64,000 nucleotides of DNA from Bactericera cockerelli (taxonomy: Eukaryota > Arthropoda > Insecta > Hemiptera > Triozidae). How positions within the stretch are numbered: the stretch's first letter is position 1; every line of letters starts with the position of its first letter. Under the pieces are notes generated by a model. It ran no database searches. It was not told the origin of the DNA and saw nothing but the letters and a program-made list of their open reading frames with translations. The DNA is taken from the NCBI GenBank assembly GCA_024516035.1, contig CM044967.1, forward strand, positions 1,830,383 to 1,894,382. Reading direction: 5' to 3'. Shown here one piece after another: positions 9,895-19,543 of the stretch. A program made the position numbers and the translations under genes.

Positions 9895-10700
9895 GTGACG
9901 AATAATAATAACAATAATGAATAATAATTATGATGGTGACGAAAAAGTTGATGAAGACGATAGAGGTGATGTTTACAAACCTGATGTTGGTGATGATCAC
10001 GTCATAAAAATGACTTATTATGTGATGATAATTTTACTGAGGATATAAAAGTTGAAGAAGTTCATGTTTAATGTACTTGATTTTCAAGAAATTGATGAAG
10101 TTCATGATAATCTTGTTGAAGATTGAAAAGTAGAAGAACATGATGCCTGTAAGGATTATGATGTATCTATATGATACTGACCTATGATGATGTGATGTAT
10201 ATGAAAAAGTCGAAACTTATGTTCTGATGAAAGTTTTCTCACTCTAATAATCCCCAAATATCCCTTTCAACTGGTAAACAACTGCTTTCAACTGCTAAAC
10301 ATTTTGACTGGTTTGTTTGAACGAAATTTGACGGAGAGAGTTTGGGGATTTTGAGAGTGAAAGTGCTTTCCGGAATGAGGTCCTGATATTGATTTTTATG
10401 ATGATTTTGAGAGTGATGTATAAAATGATGATGAGGTAAGAGTTAAAATAATTAGCGTATAGAGAATGACAATGATTTTGATGTTTATGATAAGAATTAT
10501 GATGAGACTGATGATATATCTTGACATGCATGGTGCTTTTGATGATGTGATGAAAAAAAGTAGAAGAACATAGTGACAGATAGGATGAATATTTTCATGA
10601 CTATAATGTATTCTATGATGATTATAAGTAATATGATGGCGAAGAAAGATTTGAAGAGGCTACTGATTATGATGCCGAGAATGGTATAACCCAGGGAGCA
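9895..10700. other. GAT/GATGA-rich low-complexity DNA
   Basis: Long run of gatgatg, gaagatt and tgatgtt-like words with no stable reading frame. The opposite-strand open frames are biased shadows of the repeat. One FB MITE lies inside. Confidence 0.6.
10232..10372. mobile_element. Fold-back MITE FB, diverged copy
   Basis: Left arm ctcactctaataatccccaa pairs with right arm ttggggattttgagagtg across a short centre, so nearly the whole element is one hairpin. Outer ends resemble ctttccgg. Confidence 0.8.
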
Positions 10701-11545
10701 GTAACAATAACAGCACGGTATAATTTAATAATTTCTCTCATGTAAATCTGATGAACAATATTTTGTCCATGGCACTGGATGAGAAGAAAACTGAGCGAGA
10801 CAATTTTCATAATGCATGGAGAGTGATGGCCAGTGATTCGAACACGTCCGAAAGAGTCCCGTTCCAGTGATGCCAAACTGGGTGGACTCTTCGGTTCCAG
10901 AAGGATTCGAGAGTGGGTTGCACATAGCTGGAGCCTAGACATTGAATATGGGCGTCCAAATCCTTGTATTATCATTATCCTTCTATTAGCATGAGATAGG
11001 TATATCTGGCAAACTGGGAACTCTTTTGATTCCAGAATAATTCTAGATTAGATACGAGAACCAGAATACAATTATAAATGAAAAAGCAACTGATATTCCA
11101 GATAGAAGAGAACACTGCCGTGCTTGCTGGAACTTGGTCTGGCGCGCTGCCGTGCGCTCAGATCGTGCGCATACAAAAAGGGCCAGCCCCATCTGTTGCT
11201 ACTGATTAGATCGGCCGACCCCTCCTGAGTTATTGATAAGGGAAAATGAAAAGAGAAATCGTTTTATTAATTTGATGGACACGAGATCCAGAATGATGCC
11301 AGTGTGACCATTTTGGACTCATGAACCACAGAAAAGGGAGGTTTGAAAACTGTTAAGAGGGGCCTTTGCTTCAGAACAGGATCGAACAGGCTAGTGATGA
11401 GTGGTACAAGATCCAAGGATCTCTGTGTCACTATCTATTTACTAGATACAAGTAATTTTTGAAATTAGCAATATTTGGGACACATAAAATTAAATCTGAG
11501 CATAATCCAAGGAAGTCCATTTTGCTGATAAGTGTCCAGTAGCCC
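10701..11545. other. No recognised gene
   Basis: Unassigned. The piece gagcctagacattgaatatg at 10930 recurs at 55931 in the tail of another insertion, so it belongs to an unrecognised repeat. The open frames on the reverse strand at 10667-10975 resemble nothing I know. Confidence 0.4.
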
Positions 11546-11714
11546 GTTCCAGAAACACTCTCCACTCTCATAATCTCCAAATCTCCCTTTCAACTGTCAG
11601 ACAACGTACTCTGATTGGTTAATCTAAACACAATATTATTAACCAATCAGAATGCGTTGTGTGACGGTTGAAACGGAGATTCGGGGATTTTGAGAGTGGA
11701 TAGTGTTTCTGGAA
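11546..11714. mobile_element. Fold-back MITE FB, best copy
   Basis: Almost fully palindromic element of about 169 bp. The left arm (gttccagaaacactctccac, tctccctttcaactgtcaga) is mirrored by the right arm (acggttgaaacggagattcg, gagtggatagtgtttctgga). The centre carries ctgattggttaat and attaaccaatcag, two facing CCAAT motifs. Complete copy at 13947; halves at 7023 and 63595. Confidence 0.88.
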
Positions 11715-12517
11715 AGGTAAGTTTTGATATTTATGTTTAACATCTTCTCAGTTTTCTGTTTTGACTGTCCAAGTAGCTTGTAACTTGTAACTTTATGACA
11801 CTGAGCCTAGAGTTATTAAGTTTTAAATGTACTCTCACTGACTGTACGAGTTCTCACTTTTCTCTTTCGAGTGTTTCAACTTATTGAATGAGTAAGTAGA
11901 ATCAAAATGTCGGACCGAAGAGACACATGTGGCAAATTTCATCCAGTAGGTATATCATTCACACTTCTTTTTACATTGTAATGCTCTTTAGTTACGTTAT
12001 ATCATTTCAATGACAGAATATACTCTCCAAGTTCCTCTCCAGCAGTGTACATACTGTACATGCGATTTTCAGAGTAAATATATGTATATATGGAAGTATA
12101 CTGTAGCAGTATACATGAGATTTTCAGTATAGGTATATGATGGTACACTACAGCTATACATGTGATTTTTAGTTTGTATGAAATATGAAAGACGCGATTT
12201 TCCGTCCGGAGATAATATCTAAAAATGTTAATCGAACAAAGAGCCAATTATACTTCGTCTGGTGAGGAAAAACCTGCTGGCTAAGGTAACGCAGACCGAG
12301 TTATGGCCATGCGTGTATGTGGCACGTACAAGCGAACAGTTAGCCACTGCAGAGTGGTCATGGAGTTGAACCACCTCTGAGCATCAGTGGGTTTCGCCGG
12401 GTAGCGTGCACCATGCTGGAGACCTGGGTCTCAATTCCTGGAGGGTAGTAATTTTATGAATAGTAATAATAATATTTGGATGGATGACTCAGTTATTTTG
12501 TGAAGGTCCATTTTAAT
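11715..12517. other. No recognised gene; tRNA-like head at 12388-12450
   Basis: Mostly unassigned. Between 12388 and 12450, ggtttcgccgggtagcgtgc and tgggtctcaattcctgg resemble a tRNA-derived head, followed by a short (AAT)n tail. Confidence 0.4.
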
Positions 12518-12590
12518 AAATGAGAACAATTAAAGTAATTTTTACTAACTTTACTTTTGTTAGTAAAAATTACTTTAATTGTTCTCATTT
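12518..12590. repeat. Perfect 31-bp inverted repeat (hairpin)
   Basis: The arm at 12518-12548 (starting aaatgagaacaattaaag) is the exact reverse complement of the arm at 12560-12590, with an 11-base spacer (ctttacttttg). No mismatches. Could be a fold-back element or could give a hairpin RNA. No expression evidence is available. Confidence 0.95.
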
Positions 12591-12591
12591 A

Positions 12592-12748
12592 GTAATAATA
12601 ATAATAATATCGCCTTATTTATTCTGCTCGATCAAAACTAATGAGTCCCATTATTCCAGCCGTAAGCCCGAGACGTATTATTACGTGGTCAAAATCCCAA
12701 AGTGGAAGGATGACTTGCCATGTCCCGGTTGGGTTTCGAATTCGGGTT
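12592..12748 (-). mobile_element. SINE-A copy, reverse, head truncated
   Basis: (AAT)n tail, then the SINE-A body in reverse (agtcccattattccagccgt) and the start of the head (tgtcccggttgggtttcgaa). The sequence breaks off into a repeat of the same bases (catgttaaaatcatgaaaa). Confidence 0.85.
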
Positions 12749-13598
12749 TTTCATGTTAAAATCATGAAAAACCAAAACCTTTTGCCTCTTTTGTTTGTTT
12801 GTTTTTTTTTTTTTTACAAATTAACGGCGATTACCCATGTTTATAATTGATTAAAACCTTACGGTTTCCTACGCACAATCCCAGGATGACACAGTGCCGA
12901 GCACAGGAATGTTCCGTCTGGAACTCCGCAGTCAGGTCAACAATGAACCAGAAGAGAACTCAGTTATAATGAACAAGAACTCACGAGGAACCTGAGAATC
13001 CCGTCATCTGGGAAATGTCATTAAAGAATCAAATTTATTAATTAAATGAAGACTCGGCGAAACATTAGAGTGATTACTGTATATTTACGGTGACTAGCGA
13101 CAGAACGTGTTCACTGAAATCGCTGACGAAATACTAAACTGAGCGTTATAGTTGGGTAATATTGTTTCTAACGTAATTCTTCGGAAGTAATTAGTGTTTT
13201 CCAATCGATACTGACAGGTCATTAACTGGGTTTACGCGTTATTTAACAGTCATATTCTTGTAGTCATATTCTTGTGGTGTATCAAGTCGAATTTGGCAAC
13301 CTCAAAAAGCATGGTTCGCATGGTAGGTTCCCACAAAATCCGTCAAAACATGCTGAAAAACAGACTTTATCAGCAATATTTTAGCCAGACTTAGAAACCT
13401 CAAAATACAAGATGAATTGTCAGGGAGCCATTGATTTGTAAACCTTAAAACCTCGATTTGAACTAAATAATATCACGACAAGTTGCTAATCTAATCGAGC
13501 GAATTTATCCAACAAGGCCCGATCCGTGAGACAGTCATTCCCGTACAGTCTACCTGTACATACAATCCGTTGAGGTGTGATAGACATGAATATAATAC
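12749..13598. other. No recognised gene
   Basis: Unassigned AT-rich DNA with a T-run at 12801-12816. No repeat or coding pattern recognised. Confidence 0.45.
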
Positions 13599-13599
13599 T

Positions 13600-13860
13600 T
13601 ATAAATTACTAGAAATTTACCGGTACGCCGGTACGGAGAAACAGTGATGAAAAGGTGAAAATGCGCGTTTTCTCATGTAAATGCGCCCCTTTTCCCCGCG
13701 GCTGGCGCCCCAGTTAGAATATAATAAAAATCTAAAAGTGACCTACATGCCAAATTTCAGCCTTCTGGGAAATGCCAGTGCTGAAAAATCGAGATGAAAG
13801 AGTGAGTGAGTGTTAACTTTCGCATTTATATATGTATAATTGTATATAGATTCTGAATAA
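13600..13860 (+). mobile_element. Helitron-like / unclassified nonautonomous element fragment
   Basis: The pattern (ccaaatttcagccttctggg, gagtgagtgagtgttaac, tttcgcatttatatatgta) resembles the ends of widespread nonautonomous arthropod elements often filed near Helitrons. No terminal hairpin or CTRR end is clear. Assigned by general resemblance only. Confidence 0.4.
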
Positions 13861-13867
13861 ACAAGAA

Positions 13868-13946
13868 AGGTTAGTTGATGGCATGGATATTTAGAACTAT
13901 TACCTGCTGATCAGAGCAAATAAGATCGAAACATCTATCCAGTAGA
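13868..13946 (+). repeat. Repeat G fragment
   Basis: Contains ggttagttgatggcatggat and ctgctgatcagagcaaataa. It breaks off at the left end of the FB MITE at 13947, as if the MITE had inserted into repeat G. Confidence 0.7.
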
Positions 13947-14103
13947 CCATTCCAGAAACATTTTTCACTATCCGACTCCCCGTTTTAACCGTCACACGAC
14001 GCACTCTGATTGGTTATTGCGTTAAAATCAACCAATCAGTGTGACTTTTGAAAGGCACATTCGGAGATTTGGAGAGTAGAAAGTTTTTCTGGAACGGGCC
14101 ACA
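13947..14103. mobile_element. Fold-back MITE FB, complete copy
   Basis: Outer ends attccagaaac and tttctggaacg are inverted. The centre has ctgattggttattg facing aaccaatcag. About 157 bp. Confidence 0.85.
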
Positions 14104-14779
14104 GGTATTCTGATTTTTGTCCTTTTGTCCTGATTTTTGTCCTTAACATGAATCTTCTTTCTCAAATTTATATCTATGTGTGGCTGTTGGACCATCGTTA
14201 AACCATTATGAATGAGGCTACGCTCAGAGCCATATGTTTTATAAAATTAGATACTGCATGGATTGAACAATCAAGCCACGTGCTAAAATCGTAACTTCGT
14301 AACTAGCAGAATCAACTTGAATTCATTTCTAAACATCAAAGTTCGGAACATCAAAAAGTTCTTCCACAAGCGTCAACAACTAGTGTGACGCATAACTTCC
14401 TCTCATTTTTTTCTTCTTTTCATTTTAATGTTTCAGTATACGAGTATATCTACTGTACCATTCATATTATTCTCTGACTCCTCTGATAGTAGGATTTTTC
14501 ATATACAGCGACAGAAAAGTAAGAAGTTATACGTAAGAAGTAAGAAAAGTAAGAAGAAAAGTAAGAAAAGTAAGAAATCTATGATTAATGACATTGTTAT
14601 CACAGCTATTCGCGGTTCTTGTCGCATTATTCATAACCACCTATACAAACCATCCTGAAATATAACCATTGTCAATGTCTACTTCAAAACACAATTAAGA
14701 AGAGTACTGTGTCCTATGGCAAGCATCGATAGTGATGTCAGTTGTTAGTAAATAAATTTTACTTTCTTTCTCTCTCCTA
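14104..14779. other. No recognised gene; (AAGTAAGAA)n at 14512-14580
   Basis: Unassigned. The lysine/serine-rich open frame at 14428-14658 comes from the tandem word aagtaagaa and is not evidence of a gene. Confidence 0.5.
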
Positions 14780-14884
14780 GACTAGATGTACTTGAATATC
14801 AGAACATACCTGGACAGCTGTTTCGAGCTTATTTGCTCTCATCAGCAGGTGATAGTTCTGAATATCCATGCCATCAACTAACCT
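14780..14884 (-). repeat. Repeat G copy, reverse
   Basis: Contains acatacctggacagctgttt, cgagcttatttgctctcatc and atgccatcaactaacct, the reverse complement of the copy at 7708. A further scrap (acctgctgatgagagcaaat) is at 14986-15006. Confidence 0.75.
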
Positions 14885-14965
14885 TGTCGGCTCGGGGGTT
14901 CAAATACAGGACCTTCCGCCTGGCAAACGAGTGCTTAACCACTGAGCTAATCGTGCGCTCACTTG
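14885..14965 (-). mobile_element. SINE-E head fragment
   Basis: Reverse tRNA-like head (box A side agctcagtggttaagcac; box B side ggggttcaaatacagg on the + strand). The same head occurs with its body at 33311-33605 and 55155-55368. Confidence 0.65.
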
Positions 14966-15026
14966 TCTGTTTGGGCTGATCGATTACCTGCTGATGAGAG
15001 CAAATAGTCTCGCGCCAGTGTTGTAA

Positions 15027-15075
15027 GTTGGTTGGGTGGAAGAGATTGCCAAAGACAATAACCCCGCCCTTTAGT
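15027..15075 (+). repeat. Repeat N fragment
   Basis: Reads ggttgggtggaagagattgc, caaagacaataaccccgccc, then a GTT-rich tail. Confidence 0.65.
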
Positions 15076-15655
15076 TGGGACATGTGTTTTTTTTGTTGTT
15101 GTTGTGTTTTCTTTTATTTTGTTTCCAATATTGTACTCTAATATTAATTTGTAATTATCTGTTTGTATATTATAATGTCCTTATTAATAGTGTATAATAA
15201 TACTAATACAGGTTCGTGTAAATCTAATGCAACCGCTCACTTTTCTATAATGAATGAGTCCAACGTTCGGCAGGCTGGGAAGTAAAACGCACCCATACAA
15301 AAAGTTAATGCAGGGAGAGCGCATTAACACAGGACTTATATCAAGATTTTCAAGTTAATATTATTGTTATTATGTATTATTATTACTAATATTATTATTA
15401 TTAACACGGGACTGACAACTGTGTTGTGTGCTTTTCTAATGAACTAATTTAATAGAGAGATCAAGCAATTTCGAGACGTCCATTTGGAGGGCATCAGCTG
15501 CCGCGTCAATCCAGAAGAATGAAGCTCACAGCGTGAAGCTTGCCGCCATAAGTTTACATTAAGATAATCCATTATGATATTATGAATGAAGAAGAAGTGG
15601 TCGATGAAAAAGTAGGAGCAGTCTGAATGATGATAAATTGATGATGATGATGATA
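15076..15655. other. AT-rich DNA, no recognised gene
   Basis: Includes (ATT)n at 15362-15402 and GATGAT words at 15590-15660. Nothing coding recognised. Confidence 0.5.
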
Positions 15656-15657
15656 AT

Positions 15658-15722
15658 GATAATAATAATATCGCCTTATTTATATTGCCCGATTAGGACT
15701 ATTAAAGTCCCATTATTCTAGT
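15658..15722 (-). mobile_element. SINE-A 3' fragment, reverse
   Basis: (AAT)n, then tcgccttatttatattgccc and ttaaagtcccattattct, the reversed 3' end of SINE-A. The body and head are missing. Confidence 0.8.
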
Positions 15723-15824
15723 TAATTATTGTATTTATATTATTTGTTCACCTTATTAACCAATAAATGAGACTTTGTTTAAACTTCTGACAAAAAGGAA
15801 TTTTTTAGTCATACGCTGTCAGTA

Positions 15825-16033
15825 TTAATAATAATAATATCGCCTTATTTATATTGCCCAATTAGGACTATTAAAGTCCCATTATTCCAGCAGTAAGCCC
15901 AAGACTTATTAGTATGTGTTCAAAATCTCGAATGGGAGGATAAATTGTCATGTCCCGGCTGAGTTTCGAACCCACGGATCTTTGGAATCTTTGGATTAAC
16001 AGAGTGCCGCCTTTGCCACTGAGCTACCGGGAC
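15825..16033 (-). mobile_element. SINE-A, full length, left arm of inverted pair
   Basis: Complete reverse copy from the (AAT)n tail to the gctaccgggac head end. Its head faces the head of the next copy across about 36 bases, giving a long hairpin. Confidence 0.9.
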
Positions 16034-16069
16034 AGACTGATGATGGTAGGATGATGATTGTGCCATTAC

Positions 16070-16258
16070 AGAGGCGGCACTCTGTGAATCCAGAGATTTC
16101 AGAGGTCGTGGGTTCGAAACCCAGCCGGTACATGACAAGTTATCCTCCCATTTGGGATTTTTACCACATAATAATACGTCTTGGGCTTACTGCTGGAATA
16201 ATGGGACTTTAATAGTCCTAATTGGACAGTATAAATAAGGCGATATTATTATTATTAT
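16070..16258 (+). mobile_element. SINE-A, right arm of inverted pair
   Basis: Starts inside the head (gaggcggcactctgtgaatc), retains box B (gggttcgaaaccc), the body and the (ATT)n tail. The first 20 or so bases of the head are absent. Confidence 0.9.
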
Positions 16259-16412
16259 AAAAAAAAGATAAAGAGCTAGTTATTAGTATGTAACATTTTT
16301 TTAGTGGGTAAAATTGAAATTACAAGAACTTATGCATCACGTTGCTAACACATCATATATTCTTTTGGTGCAATTATTATGTGGTTAAAGTCCCAAATAT
16401 ATGAGGAAAAAA

Positions 16413-17083
16413 TCTGGTGTAAACATCACACGACTTTCCTTATCATATTATTAGGAATGGAAACGGGACCAAAAGCCACTGGTGACTCAAAGGTAACATT
16501 TAGCTAAAAATAAACATCAAATTCGTAATCAGCACCTTAAAATCATTGGATTTGATATGTCACAACCCCCATCTAGGATGAATAATAAAAAAGTTAGTCC
16601 AAGCGGGTTCCCCCCAAAATACCGGTAAATTGGGGCCGAGTTCAAAAAAGTTCAAGATATCAAAAAAATGATCAGAATAGACCCCTATTATTTTTTTAAT
16701 CTAAGAAAATGTTGTTCTCCAACTTTTTTTGTATCTTTAACCAATTCATAGAAACGGCGCTTGCGGCCAATATTTGCGGCCCTGCGGCCGCATTCTGAGG
16801 CCGATTGCAACCAAAAGTTTCGTGGTTCGTCTGGTGTATAAAATTAATTTCCATACCAAATTTCAAGTCTCTAGCTCTAACCGTTCTTGAGATATCCTGT
16901 TCACACACACACACACACACAGACACACAGACAGACAGACAGACAGACAGACGCACGGACCAATGGCTGAAAATAACTTTTTTGGTATCCTGAGGCTTTG
17001 ATTCGTCCAGAAATGTGAAAAACTGGGTAGGTCAAATTTTCGACGAATACAATACTTTCCTTATTATAGGATAAGGAAAGTAA
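16413..17083. mobile_element. Repeat K, copy 1 (unclassified DNA element)
   Basis: Near-identical over about 660 bp to 41137-41800. Subterminal inverted repeats read actttccttatca... and ...ggataaggaaagt. The interior holds a GC-rich piece (cctgcggccgcattctg), a (CA)n/(CAGA)n stretch and acggaccaatggctgaaa. No transposase is encoded. A conserved reverse-strand frame (about 86 residues) runs through both copies but looks like a by-product. A diverged third copy of the right end lies at 61431-61573. Confidence 0.8.
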
Positions 17084-17089
17084 AAAGTA

Positions 17090-17175
17090 TGCATTATTTG
17101 GGATTCGAACCCACGTATCCCTACGTTGCCTGGATCACCAGACTAGCGCCTTAACGTCGCGACCACCAATTCAAC
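17090..17175 (-). mobile_element. SINE-C head fragment, reverse
   Basis: Reverse tRNA-like head (box B side gggattcgaacccacgtatc; atcaccagactagcgcctta). No body or tail follows. Confidence 0.7.
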
Positions 17176-17346
17176 AAAAAGATCTTCACAGAAACAAGAC
17201 ATTTTTACGCACAGGCTCGTCTGACCACATTTGTGGTAGACCTAACCAGCAGGATCACAAGTAGTGTACCTAGAAACAAGTGAAAACAGAATTGTTTCTG
17301 GGAGATTGATGGCGAGGATGTTGGTTGAGAGGAGGACTGAAGGACA

Positions 17347-17625
17347 GTGGAGAGATTCATCGTTAGATAGTTTCAGGACTTGGTAGTAAGCCAGTAAGAA
17401 CTCGTTAGTAAGGTAGTAAGGACTTACTAGTAAGTTATCAGTGGAGAGATGAATCGTTAGATAGTTTCAGGACTTGGTAGTAAGCCAGTAAGAACTCGTT
17501 AGTAAGCTAGTAAGGACTTACTAGTAAGTTATCAGTGGAGAGATGAATCGTTAGATAGTTTCAGGACTTGGTAGTAAGCCAGTAAGAACTCGTTAGTAAG
17601 CTAGTAAGCACTTGCTAGTAAACAT
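17347..17625. repeat. Tandem array, three 94-bp units
   Basis: Unit starts at 17347, 17441 and 17535 (gtggagagat...). Each holds tcgttagatagtttcaggac, then ttggtagtaagccagtaaga, then short gtaag sub-repeats. The units are nearly identical, which suggests a recent expansion. Confidence 0.95.
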
Positions 17626-17639
17626 TCTGCTAGGAAATA

Positions 17640-17745
17640 CTAAGTACAGTCGAACCTGATTATATTAGAAATTTAGAACCCAAGGGACAGAGCAAAAAGT
17701 CTATTGCAAAGAGGTTTCTTATATAGACAGATGTACACATAAACA
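17640..17745. mobile_element. Pogo-like element end
   Basis: Reads acagtcgaacctgattatat followed by aaagaggtttcttatatag, the same end and core motif as the element at 19544-20005. Another scrap (aaagaggtttctaatatagt) is at 18820-18840. Confidence 0.5.
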
Positions 17746-17890
17746 GGACCCCAGTGGCTGGACCGATAAGACGGCGGACTCGTAACCTGGAGGTCGGTGG
17801 TTCGAGTCCCAAGTTCAGCAAAGATTTAGGAAAGAGAATTTGAGTACTTGTGATATCACGTCTTGATTAACACACATTTAATAAGATAAA
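17746..17890 (+). mobile_element. SINE-B copy, diverged
   Basis: The head reads aagacggcggactcgtaacc, ggaggtcggtggttcgagtc. The body reads gcaaagatttaggaaagaga, gtgatatcacg. The anticodon position is CGT instead of TGT. Confidence 0.85.
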
Positions 17891-18023
17891 TTATTAAGTG
17901 CACAGGCCAGAAGGACTATGTCTTACGGCAAGCATCGATAGTGATGTCAGTTGTTTGTGAATAAATTTTACTTTCTTTCTCTCTCTATTGACGTAATGGG
18001 TGAGGAGTGAGGATTTATCAGAT

Positions 18024-18350
18024 TAGACTCGGGAGTTTGAGAAGAAGGAGAGAGATATATAGATACAGGAAGAAGAAGACAAGAAAGAGAAAGATAGAAG
18101 AACAATGAGTGAGAGAAAAAATGAGAGAGAGATAAATATACACAGATACAAATAAGAGGGAGTAACAGAGAGAAAGAGAGGGAGAAGGAGAGAGAAAAAG
18201 AAAAATAGCGAGAAAGAGAGAGAGAAGGAGAAATGGTGAGAAAAAAGTGAGAGAGAGAGAGAGTGAGAGACATAGAGAGAGAGAGAAGAAAACAGAGCTA
18301 GAGATAGACTGACAAAGAAAGATAGAGAGAAAAAGAAAGACATAAAGAAC
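18024..18350. repeat. GA-rich low-complexity tract
   Basis: Irregular (GA)n/(GAGAA)n purine tract. The overlapping serine/leucine-rich open frames on the reverse strand are by-products of composition. Confidence 0.9.
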
Positions 18351-18575
18351 CAAAGAGCTTTGACTGGTAATTAATCAAAATTTAGTTAGACTCTGAAGGT
18401 TAGGTGGTGGAAAATGCTTTCAGCATTAACCTCGCCTAGTGGTTACCTTCCACTAAAGAGTTTTATTATTATTATTAGTTCAACATCCATGCGCTAGGTA
18501 CTACAGGTATTTATTACTATTCAATATCCATACTAGGATCTACGTACAGTTTTCCAGCTACCTACATATTATAGG
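18260..18575 (+). repeat. Duplicated 300-bp block, copy 1 (contains SINE-C 3' part)
   Basis: GA-rich start, gagctttgactggtaatt, the SINE-C 3' half at 18376-18477 (gttaggtggtggaaaatgct), then a shared flank (aacatccatgcgctaggtac; ttttccagctacctacatat). The block recurs at 18950-19245. The same flank follows another SINE-C at 27393-27465 on the other strand. Confidence 0.85.
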
Positions 18576-18584
18576 TATTATCTT

Positions 18585-18818
18585 ATATAAATGTCAAAGT
18601 CACTGACTGACCACTGACTGGTCATCGCTCTACAGCCTAAACCGTAAGTCCTAGGAAGCTGAAATTTGGTAGGTAGCTTTGTCTTATAGTCTAGATGTGC
18701 AATAAGACGGGATTTTTCGAAATTCCCACTACAACACCTGCCATTGGCGAAAAAGGATTTTTGCTTACACGGCCATGCCTCGGCCCGCAAAGAGGGCGAC
18801 AGCCCGCTAGTTATGTAT
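18585..18818 (+). mobile_element. Helitron-like nonautonomous 3' end
   Basis: Reads gtcactgactgaccactgac, gaagctgaaatttggtaggt, and ends cggcccgcaaagagggcgac followed by agcccgctagt. A GC-rich hairpin near the end plus a final CTAG resemble widespread arthropod Helitron-like elements. It sits between the two copies of the 300-bp block. Confidence 0.5.
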
Positions 18819-18868
18819 AAAGAGGTTTCTAATATAGTCAGTTCTGTATTACACATAAACAGGTGACG

Positions 18869-18990
18869 CGAGAGAGAGAGAAATAGAGATGTTGAGTAAG
18901 AGAGAGAGTGAAAGAGAGAGAGAGAGAGGGTAAGAGAGAGAGAGAGAGGGAGAGAGAGACATAGAGAGAGAAGAAACAACAGAGCTAAAG
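18869..18990. repeat. (GA)n microsatellite
   Basis: Nearly pure GA/GAGAGG tract at the start of block copy 2. Confidence 0.9.
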
Positions 18991-19245
18991 ATAGACTGAG
19001 AAAGAAAGAGATAAAGAACCGAAGAGCTTTAACTGGTAATCAAATTTTAGTTAGACTCTGAGGGTTAGGTGGTGGAAAATGCTTTGTGCATCCTCGCCTA
19101 GTGGTTACCTTCCACTAAATTAAAGAGTTTTATTATTATTATTATTTGTTCAACATCCATGCGCTAGGTACTACAGGTGTTTATTACTATCCAATATCCG
19201 TACTAGGATCTACAGTTTTCCAGCTACCTACATATAGGTATTATT
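18950..19245 (+). repeat. Duplicated 300-bp block, copy 2
   Basis: Repeats 18260-18575 with small indels (for example, gcattaac missing in the SINE-C part at about 19090) and the same downstream flank to taggtattatta. Confidence 0.85.
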
Positions 19246-19543
19246 ACTGATAATTTCATTTATTCCAAGTTTGGAAACAGTCTCGAACCGCGACCTTCGA
19301 ATCACGATTCTTCAACATCGACTGCCAAGGATGATTGAAAGAGTAAACAAACAAATTACCTGCTCAAACAAGACAGAATAATCCGAGATTCTTTTTTTAC
19401 TTGGTTCGCTAATTAGTTCGTTACATTACCGGCTAACTGTATCCTAACAACTCGGGATGAGTATTCTTCCTATATCTGTATAGGTATTTCCTATAGCGAC
19501 CAGATAAATCTGTGTATAGGTAGTTCCTACAGCGGCGGATATA
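19246..19543. other. No recognised gene
   Basis: Unassigned. A possible tRNA-like reverse fragment (gaaccgcgaccttcgaatca) is at 19285-19305. Short words gtataggta and ttcctatagcg repeat twice. Confidence 0.4.

Noticed and set aside
9920..10680. Possible acidic-repeat coding exon (many GAT codons).
   Set aside because: Frame is broken repeatedly and the pattern is simple gatgat low complexity.
18018..18353. Open frames of 100-111 codons on the reverse strand.
   Set aside because: Translation of GA-rich low-complexity DNA; open in several frames at once; only Ser/Leu/Phe repeats.
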